From [Actinomadura] parvosata subsp. kistnae (GTDB taxonomy: Bacteria; Actinomycetota; Actinomycetes; Streptosporangiales; Streptosporangiaceae), in assembly GCF_900323885.1 (NCBI RefSeq), contig NZ_OOHJ01000023.1:62001-126000 (forward strand): a stretch of 64,000 nt of DNA, given 5' to 3'. This document shows positions 58,837-64,000 of the stretch, piece by piece. A program made the translations under genes and the position numbers. The notes under the pieces are model-generated. The model was given only the letters and a program-made list of their open reading frames with translations, did not search any database and was not told the origin of the DNA. Position 1 is the first letter of the stretch, and each line of letters starts with the position of its first letter.

Positions 58837-59100
58837 ATGTTGGGCGGCGACATTGGCGGCATGCACGGACACGCACCACGTACCCCGGAAGCGGAGTGCA
58901 GCCGCCGCTGCAACCTGGAGCTGCCCTACGAGGGGCTGCCCGGCTCCGAGATGACCGCCGCGCAGCGGGAGAAGCCGCTCGCCCTCGTCCGCGTCTACGC
59001 CGGATACATGGACGGCACGCACGCCGAGGTGAAGATGAAGGAGGTGCGCGAGCACGTGGCTCAGCACGGCCACCGGCACGGTCAGTGCACCGCAGCCCGT
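58837..59100 (+). pseudogene. Remnant of a DUF3500-family gene
   Basis: A stretch reading NLELPYEGLPGSEMTAAQREKPLALVRVYAGYMDGTHAEVKMKEVREH matches the central part of DUF3500 proteins, which are normally about 300-370 residues. The segments before and after it are missing, and the reading soon becomes low-complexity and antisense to the next gene. It looks like an internal fragment left after deletion. Confidence 0.6.
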
Positions 59101-59118
59101 GCGGGCGGGGCGGCGGCG

Positions 59119-59958
59119 TCACTTCTCGTCGGCGCTCGCGATCACCTCCAGGACGAACTCGCCCACCAGGCGGGGCACCCGGCGCGCGTCGCCGGGCGCG
59201 GGCGCGGGCAGGCCGAGCCGCCGGGCCAGGGCCAGCCGCAGCAGCGGATGCCAGCGCGGCCCGAAGGTGTCCAGCGCGTACTCGGCCGCGGCCTCCTTGG
59301 AGATCACCTCACCGGTCGCGATCGTGTGGTGCAGCCGGGGCGGTGACAACACGGTGGCCAGCGCCACCTGGTGGGCCGGCTGCAGCGGCTTGCGCGGGGG
59401 CCTGGCCGACAGAGCCCGGCCCGCCCAGGTGGCGAAGTGGCCGTGCAACTGCCCCAGGTTCCACTCGCGCAGCCGGCCCGGCTCCGGGTCGAGGCCCAGC
59501 TCGCCCGGGGCCGGGCCGCGCACCGCGACGCCCTTCTCCAGGAGCACCTTCCACACCACCGGGTTCGCCTCGAACCCGCGCCCCCGCTTGAACGACGGCC
59601 CGCTGTGCGAGGCGAGCGGGCGCAGGCTCGTGACCGGCCTGCCCAGGTCACGTTCGGCGACGAAGACGCCGTTCAGCGTGCCGGGGACGTCCGGCCGGGC
59701 CCGGGCCAGCGCCCGCCAGGCCGCCGGCGCGTTGCCCGCCTTGTGCAGCAGCGCCAGCCGGCGCAGGTCCCTTTCGCCGAGATCCCCGGCCACTGTGGCG
59801 ACGAAATCGATGTCGCTGCGGCCTGCCCGCCAGGCGCCCAGCGCGACCGAGCCGACGACGTAGAACCCGCTGATCCGGCCCGGCAGCAACCGGTCCGCCA
59901 CGGCCAGGTATCGGGAGACCGCCCGTTCCACCTCGTTCGCAAGCATGGGAGACAGCAT
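59119..59958 (-). CDS. Nucleotidyltransferase-domain protein (aminoglycoside adenylyltransferase-like)
   Basis: 279 residues from ATG 59958; ATG 59946 is an alternative, and neither has a clear RBS. The nucleotidyltransferase motif G-S with D-x-D is present: YVVGSVALGAWRAGRSDIDFVATV. The C-terminal helical region (about 180-279) resembles the DUF4111 domain found after such folds in ANT(3'')/ANT(9)-type enzymes. It could adenylylate an aminoglycoside or other small molecule. Resistance function is not proven by sequence. Confidence 0.85.
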   Translation of the reverse strand: MLSPMLANEVERAVSRYLAVADRLLPGRISGFYVVGSVALGAWRAGRSDIDFVATVAGDLGERDLRRLALLHKAGNAPAAWRALARARPDVPGTLNGVFVAERDLGRPVTSLRPLASHSGPSFKRGRGFEANPVVWKVLLEKGVAVRGPAPGELGLDPEPGRLREWNLGQLHGHFATWAGRALSARPPRKPLQPAHQVALATVLSPPRLHHTIATGEVISKEAAAEYALDTFGPRWHPLLRLALARRLGLPAPAPGDARRVPRLVGEFVLEVIASADEK

Positions 59959-60033
59959 GCCGGACCGGCCGCCGCCTCACATTCCGCCGCCGCACGCCGT
60001 CGTATCAAGGGCCGACACGAGAAGAGGGAAGGC

Positions 60034-60501
60034 ATGCACGACTTTCAGGCCATCGCCGACCGCGTCGAGATCGAGGCGTTGCGCGGCGAGTTCACCGACG
60101 CGGCGATGATGCGCGACTACGACCGGCTGGCGTCGCTGTTCACACCCGACGGGGTGCTGCGGATGCCGAACATCCCGGCCGAGCTCACCGGGCCGGAGGA
60201 GATCCGGGCGTGGGGACGGCGGGTGCCGGGCTTCGTGGAGTTCCTGGTGCAGACCACGCATCCCGGAGTGATCCGCATCGAAGGGGACAGCGCGAGCGGG
60301 CGGGCGTACATGCAGGAGCTGGGGCGGCTGCGTGACGGGCGCGCGGAGTTCAACTTCGCGATCTATCACGACCGGTACCGGCGCACCGCTGAGGGGTGGC
60401 GGTTCACGGAGCGCGTGTATGAGGTCAGGTACCACGACGCCACGCCCCTGAAGGGTTCGCCCCCGCCCGTGGATTCCGGGCCTGGCGGAACGGGCATTTG
60501 A
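60034..60501 (+). CDS. SnoaL-like / NTF2-fold protein
   Basis: 155 residues from ATG 60034 after GAAGAGGGAAGG. The cone-shaped NTF2 fold is indicated by the pattern ADRVEIEALRGEFTDAAMMRDYDRLASLFTPDGVLRMPN, FLVQTTHPGVIRIEGDSASGRAYMQELGR and FAIYHDRYRRTAEGWRFTERVYEVRY. Family members include polyketide cyclases, isomerases and inactive ligand binders. No polyketide genes are adjacent, so no role can be assigned. Confidence 0.9.
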   Translation: MHDFQAIADRVEIEALRGEFTDAAMMRDYDRLASLFTPDGVLRMPNIPAELTGPEEIRAWGRRVPGFVEFLVQTTHPGVIRIEGDSASGRAYMQELGRLRDGRAEFNFAIYHDRYRRTAEGWRFTERVYEVRYHDATPLKGSPPPVDSGPGGTGI

Positions 60502-60523
60502 CGGCGCGAGTATCACTTATGGG

Positions 60524-61345
60524 GTGAATACCACTGACACTGTGAGCATTGGTGCAGGTGTGAGGGGCGCTCCGGGCGCGTCCCCACACCCGCTCGACCA
60601 CCCCGTCCGGTCCGCCCTGACCGGGCCGCACGCGGGATTCGCCGAGCGGCGAGGGGACGTGCTGCGCTACCCGCCGGAGGTGTCCCCGTTCACCGCCCTG
60701 CCCGCGACCCCGTCCGGCCAGGACTGGGCCGACGCGGCGGCACTCGCCGGGCCCGGCGCGATGTTCTCGTACGCGGCCGACGTCCTGCCGCCCGCCGGGT
60801 GGGAGGTCGTCATCCGGGTGCCGGCGGTGCAGATGGTCGGCGACGGCGTGCCCGCTCCCGACGGCGTGGCGGCTCCCGACGGCGCGCTCGCGCGTGACGG
60901 CGCGGCTGCTCCCGACGGTGCGGAGGACGTGGTGCGGCTCACGGCGGCCGACGTGCCGGACATGCTCGCCCTGGTCGAGGTCGCCCAGCCGGGGCCGTTC
61001 CTGCCGCGTACCGTCGAGATGGGCGTCTACCTCGGCATCCGCCGGCGCGGCGAGCTGGTCGCGATGGCCGGCGAGCGGCTGCACCCGCCCGGCTGGACCG
61101 AGATCAGCGCCGTCTGCACCCACCCCGCCCACCGCGGCCAGGGCCTGGCGGCCCGCCTCGTCCTCGCGGTCGCCGCGGGCGTCCGCGCCCGCGGCGAGAC
61201 GCCGTTCCTGCACGCCGCCACGAGCAACACGAACGCCATCCGCCTGTACGAACGGCTCGGCTTCCGCCCCCGGCGCACCACCATGTTCCACGCCGTACGC
61301 GTCCCCGCCGAGATCGCCGCCGCGCCCGCGGGAGAGGCACGATGA
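60524..61345 (+). CDS. GNAT family N-acetyltransferase
   Basis: 273 residues from GTG 60524, 22 bp after the SnoaL-like gene. The C-terminal half is a GNAT domain: EISAVCTHPAHRGQGLAARLVLAVAAGVRARGETPFLHAATSNTNAIRLYERLGFRPRR (acetyl-CoA loop R-G-Q-G-L-A). The N-terminal half resembles the FR47-type family. An internal repeat (PDGVAAPDGALARDGAAAPDGA, about residues 110-131) interrupts the fold and is encoded by short tandem repeats. It is coupled by ATGA to peptide deformylase. Confidence 0.92.
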   Translation: MNTTDTVSIGAGVRGAPGASPHPLDHPVRSALTGPHAGFAERRGDVLRYPPEVSPFTALPATPSGQDWADAAALAGPGAMFSYAADVLPPAGWEVVIRVPAVQMVGDGVPAPDGVAAPDGALARDGAAAPDGAEDVVRLTAADVPDMLALVEVAQPGPFLPRTVEMGVYLGIRRRGELVAMAGERLHPPGWTEISAVCTHPAHRGQGLAARLVLAVAAGVRARGETPFLHAATSNTNAIRLYERLGFRPRRTTMFHAVRVPAEIAAAPAGEAR

Positions 61346-62043
61346 GCGGCTGGGACGAGTCGGCGGCGCGGGCGAGCCGGGACGAGTCGGCGGCGTGGGC
61401 GAGCCCGGATGAGCCGGTCGCGCGAGTGGGCCGGGACGAGCTGGTCGAGCGGGTGCACGCGCTGCTGGCCGCGCCCCGGCCGTGGGCGGTCACGCAGGTC
61501 GGCGACCCGGTGCTGCGCCGCCCCGCCGAGCCGTACGACGGGCAGCTCCCCGACGCCCTGCTGCGCGAGCTGCTGGACGCGATGTTCCGGCACCTGCCGG
61601 GCGTCGGCGTCGGGCTGGCCGCCCCGCAGGTCGGCATCCCGCTGGCGCTGGCCGTCATCGAGGACCCCGCCGAGGTGCCCCCGGAGATCGCCGCCGAGCG
61701 GGAACGGGTGCCGCAGCCGCCGCTGGAGCTGGTCAACCCCGTCGTCACCCCGCTCGGGTCCCGCTACCACGCCTTCTACGAGGGCTGCCTGAGCGTCGAG
61801 GGCCTGACCGCCGTCGTCGCCCGGCACGCGCGGGTCCGGCTGGCGGCCTGCGACGGGAGCGGGCGGCCGTACGAGATGGAGCTGTCCGGCTGGCCGGCCC
61901 GCATCGCCCAGCACGAGACCGACCACCTGAACGGCATCCTCTACCTCGACCGGGCCGAGCCGCGCTCGCTGTCCACCGTGGCCAACTACGAGCGCTTCTC
62001 GGCACCGCGCCGCGAGGACGGTGAGGACGCCCACCGCGCCTGA
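61342..62043 (+). CDS. def: Peptide deformylase
   Basis: 233 residues from ATG 61342. All three metal-site motifs are present: GVGLAAPQVG, EGCLSV (Cys ligand) and QHETDHLNG (HExxH). The enzyme removes the formyl group from nascent proteins. The first 30 residues carry a duplicated block (DESAARASRDESAAWASPDEP) not found in ordinary deformylases. Actinomycetes usually have several def copies, so this is probably an accessory one. The 3' end is the first unit of a 40-bp tandem repeat. Confidence 0.95.
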   Translation: MSGWDESAARASRDESAAWASPDEPVARVGRDELVERVHALLAAPRPWAVTQVGDPVLRRPAEPYDGQLPDALLRELLDAMFRHLPGVGVGLAAPQVGIPLALAVIEDPAEVPPEIAAERERVPQPPLELVNPVVTPLGSRYHAFYEGCLSVEGLTAVVARHARVRLAACDGSGRPYEMELSGWPARIAQHETDHLNGILYLDRAEPRSLSTVANYERFSAPRREDGEDAHRA

Positions 62044-62160
62044 GGCGCCGGCCCATTCCGGCGACCCGCACCACCGCGCCTGAGGCGCCGGCTTGTCCCG
62101 GCGACCCGCACCATCGCGCCTGGGGGCCGGGCCCATCCCGACGACCCGCACCATCGCGCC
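62031..62160. repeat. 40-bp tandem repeat, three and a quarter copies
   Basis: Units start at 62031, 62071, 62111 and (partial) 62151 with CCACCGCGCC or CCATCGCGCC. The first unit includes the last codons and stop of the deformylase gene. The remaining 90 bp to the next gene show nothing else. Confidence 0.92.
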
Positions 62161-62250
62161 ACACTCCCGAGCCGCGCCGTCAGGTGACACTCCCGCTCGC
62201 GTCGCCGCGTTCACACTCCCCAGTGACGGCCGAGCGAAGGGAGCCGGAGC

Positions 62251-62448
62251 ATGAGTGCCGATGCGATCCCCGTCGCGGCGATCGTGCCGCTGGTCATCGT
62301 GGCGGGCCTGTTCGTCGGGTACTGCCTGGTGGACCTGGCCCGCTCGGACGTGCGCCTGCTGCCCAAATGGGCGTGGGCGCTCGTCTGCCTGCTGTCGGTG
62401 CCCGTCGGCGGCATCGTCTACCTGCTGATCGGCAGGCAGCCGAGATGA
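62251..62448 (+). CDS. Small PLDc_N-type membrane protein
   Basis: 65 residues, GAAGGGAGCCGGAGC upstream of ATG 62251. Two hydrophobic helices separated by DLARSDVRLLPKWAW, ending in GGIVYLLIGRQPR, match the phospholipase D nuclease N-terminal (PLDc_N) family. Such small proteins often precede ABC exporter genes. The stop overlaps the ATPase start as ATGA, so it is cotranslated with the exporter. Confidence 0.92.
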   Translation: MSADAIPVAAIVPLVIVAGLFVGYCLVDLARSDVRLLPKWAWALVCLLSVPVGGIVYLLIGRQPR

Positions 62449-63326
62449 TCGTCGAGACGCGCGGGCTGGAGAAGCGTTACGGGCCGCACCTGGCGCTGGC
62501 GGGGGTGGACCTGGCGGTCCCGCGCGGCGCGGTCTACGGGCTGGTCGGGCCGAACGGGGCGGGCAAGACGACGCTGCTGGCGGTGCTGGCCGGGCTGCGG
62601 GTGCCGTCGGCGGGGGAGGTACGGGTGGCGCCGCCGCGCGGCCGGGTCGCGCTGCTGCCGGACACGCCGCAGTTCGAGCCGTGGCTGACCGGGCGCGAGG
62701 TGGTCGCCCTGGCGCGGCGGCTGGTCGCCCCCGGGGTGCCGGTCGCGCGTGAGGAGCGGGTGCTGGCCGACGCGGAGCTGTCCGGGGCGGCCGACCGGCG
62801 CGTGGGCGGCTACTCGCGCGGCATGCTGCAACGGCTCGGCCTGGCCGCCACCGTCGTGGCGGAGCCGGAGCTGCTGCTGCTCGACGAGCCCGCCTCCGCC
62901 CTCGACCCGGCGGGACGGCGCGAGGTGCTCGACCTGATCGCGGGGCTGCGCGGGAAGGCGACGGTGGTGCTGTCCAGCCACATCCTGTCGGACGTGCAGG
63001 AGGTGTGCGACACGGTCGGCATCCTGCGCGAGGGACGGCTGCTCTTCCAGGGCCCCCTGCACGATCTGCTGGTCGGCCGGGCCGTGCCCGCCTACCTCCT
63101 GCGGTTGCGCCCGCCGGTCGGGCACGTCGCCGACGCGCTGCGCGCCAAGGACTGGGTCGTCGGCGTGGACGTCCTGGACGAGCAGCGGCTGCGCGTGTCC
63201 GTACGCTCGCTGGCGGCGGCCGAGTGGCTGCTGCCCGAGGCGCTGGCCTCCTGCGACGCCCGCGTGGTGAGCATGAACCCGCAGGCCGCCGACCTCGAAG
63301 ACGTGTTCCTGGAGCTGACGTCATGA
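62445..63326 (+). CDS. ABC transporter ATP-binding protein (export type)
   Basis: 293 residues. Walker A GPNGAGKTTLL, signature GYSRGMLQRLGLA, Walker B LLLLDEPASALDP and switch His SSHILSDVQEVC are complete. The Q-loop is unusual (LLPDTPQFEPWLT) but in place. The long C-terminal domain is typical of CcmA/NatA-type two-component exporters. ATGA overlap with both neighbours puts it in a PLDc_N - ATPase - permease operon. Confidence 0.94.
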   Translation: MIVETRGLEKRYGPHLALAGVDLAVPRGAVYGLVGPNGAGKTTLLAVLAGLRVPSAGEVRVAPPRGRVALLPDTPQFEPWLTGREVVALARRLVAPGVPVAREERVLADAELSGAADRRVGGYSRGMLQRLGLAATVVAEPELLLLDEPASALDPAGRREVLDLIAGLRGKATVVLSSHILSDVQEVCDTVGILREGRLLFQGPLHDLLVGRAVPAYLLRLRPPVGHVADALRAKDWVVGVDVLDEQRLRVSVRSLAAAEWLLPEALASCDARVVSMNPQAADLEDVFLELTS

Positions 63327-64000
63327 CGCTGTGGCGGCTGGAATGGCTGCGCCTGGTCCGCACCCGGCGGCTGGTCGCGATCCTCGGCGCGTACCTCTTC
63401 TTCGGCCTCACCGGGCCGCTCACCGCCCGCTACCTCGACCGCATCCTCGGCGGGATCGGCACGGAAGGGGTGCGGGTGCAGCTCCCCGCGCCGACGCCCG
63501 CCGACGGCATCGCGCAGTTCACCGGCAACGCCTCGCAGATCGGGCTGCTGGTCGTGGTGCTGGTCGCCGCCTCCGCCCTGGCGTTCGACGCCCGCCGCGA
63601 GATGGCCGTCTTCCTGCGTACGCGGGTGCGCGGGGCCGCCGCCGTCATCCTGCCCGCCTACCTCGTCTCCGCCGCGGCCGCGGTTTCCGCGCTGACCCTG
63701 GGCACGCTCGCCGCCTGGTACGAGACCGCGGTCCTCCTCGGCGGGCTGCCCGTCGCCCGCCTGCTGGTCGGCCTGGCCTGCGGCGCCCTGTTCCTGGCGT
63801 TCGCCGTCGCCGTCACCGCGCTGGCCGCCGCGATCACCCGCGGCGTGGCCGCCACGGCTGGGGCCGCGCTCGCCGCGCTCCTCGCCCTGGCCGTCGCCGA
63901 CGGGCTCACCGGCGTCCCGTGGCTGCCCACCCGGCTGGCCGGGGCCATGGAGACGCTGGTCCGCGGCGAGCCGGCCACCGGCCTGCCCGCCGGCGCGGCG
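63323..64000 (+). CDS. ABC transporter permease, partial (runs off the window)
   Basis: At least 226 residues from ATG 63323. After a cytosolic start (LWRLEWLRLVRTRR) there are about six hydrophobic segments in the ABC-2 pattern. It is the membrane partner of the upstream ATPase. The 3' end lies outside this window. The substrate is unknown. Confidence 0.9.
   Translation, partial: MTLWRLEWLRLVRTRRLVAILGAYLFFGLTGPLTARYLDRILGGIGTEGVRVQLPAPTPADGIAQFTGNASQIGLLVVVLVAASALAFDARREMAVFLRTRVRGAAAVILPAYLVSAAAAVSALTLGTLAAWYETAVLLGGLPVARLLVGLACGALFLAFAVAVTALAAAITRGVAATAGAALAALLALAVADGLTGVPWLPTRLAGAMETLVRGEPATGLPAGAA

Noticed and set aside
59371..60033. N-terminal extension of the SnoaL-like gene on the plus strand
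   Set aside because: The upstream part is antisense to the nucleotidyltransferase; ATG 60034 has a good RBS and gives the normal family length.
1..64000. Prophage, integrative element or insertion sequence
   Set aside because: No integrase, transposase, terminal inverted repeats or tRNA attachment site was seen, and codon style is even across the window apart from the AT-rich region upstream of lsr2.

Overview
This 64 kb window is chromosomal DNA of a high-GC actinomycete. The clues are very GC-rich third codon positions, frequent GTG starts, ATGA/GTGA operon overlaps, an Lsr2 nucleoid protein, an XRE/DUF5753 regulator, DUF2630, secreted GH92 and GH16 glycosidases with LacI-type operators, PaaX and HxlR regulators, and several promoters that look leaderless. 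A Streptosporangiaceae member such as Nonomuraea is my best guess, but that is inference. No rRNA, tRNA, transposase, integrase or CRISPR array was seen.

Layout. 0-2 kb: unknown protein divergent from an XRE/DUF5753 regulator. 1.8-6.3 kb: GntR regulator divergent from a CoA-transferase / CitE-like lyase / TRAP-type permease operon, probably for a small hydroxy- or dicarboxylic acid. 6.3-11.3 kb: TetR, AI-2E-type permease, FAD monooxygenase, metallo-beta-lactamase-fold hydrolase, DUF305 lipoprotein. 11.5-16.4 kb: a 1616-residue secreted GH92 alpha-mannosidase. 16.5-22 kb: a caspase - STAND NTPase - TM - WD40 conflict-type protein, interrupted by one frameshift. 22-29 kb (minus strand): phnD-phnC-phnE-P450-two secreted alpha/beta hydrolases, one apparent operon behind a strong promoter. 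29-40 kb: another secreted hydrolase, two PaaX-type regulators, then an eight-gene unit of ABC importer (3 genes), CapA-like phosphoesterase, CoA-transferase and two 2-hydroxyacyl-CoA-dehydratase-fold subunits that have lost most [4Fe-4S] cysteines. 40-46.7 kb: HxlR/quinone reductase pair, SDR, MarR, DUF2630, nitronate monooxygenase, SRPBCC protein, secreted S33 aminopeptidase. 46.9-49.6 kb: two-component system and a barnase/barstar pair. 49.7-54 kb: methyltransferase, second P450, and a small DosR-box-associated group (PPOX-type flavoprotein, CopD-like protein, Acg-type nitroreductase). 54-58 kb: GH16/ricin-lectin enzyme, TetR, S26-like lipoprotein, MFS. 58.3-64 kb: lsr2, a DUF3500 remnant, nucleotidyltransferase, SnoaL-like protein, GNAT, peptide deformylase, and the start of an ABC exporter.

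Two patterns run across the window. First, five genes (FAD monooxygenase, caspase-STAND, PhnE pair, S33 aminopeptidase, histidine kinase) are each broken by exactly one missing base, four of them at or beside a G or C run. This looks like systematic homopolymer under-calling, and those genes are probably intact in the organism. Second, short tandem repeats (12 to 42 bp units) sit repeatedly at or just past the 3' ends of genes, sometimes inside coding sequence.

The most promising undescribed system is the 32.9-40.3 kb unit: an importer and a CoA-transferase paired with dehydratase-fold proteins that should not hold the usual iron-sulfur clusters. The caspase-STAND-WD40 protein and the phnDCE-P450-hydrolase operon come next.
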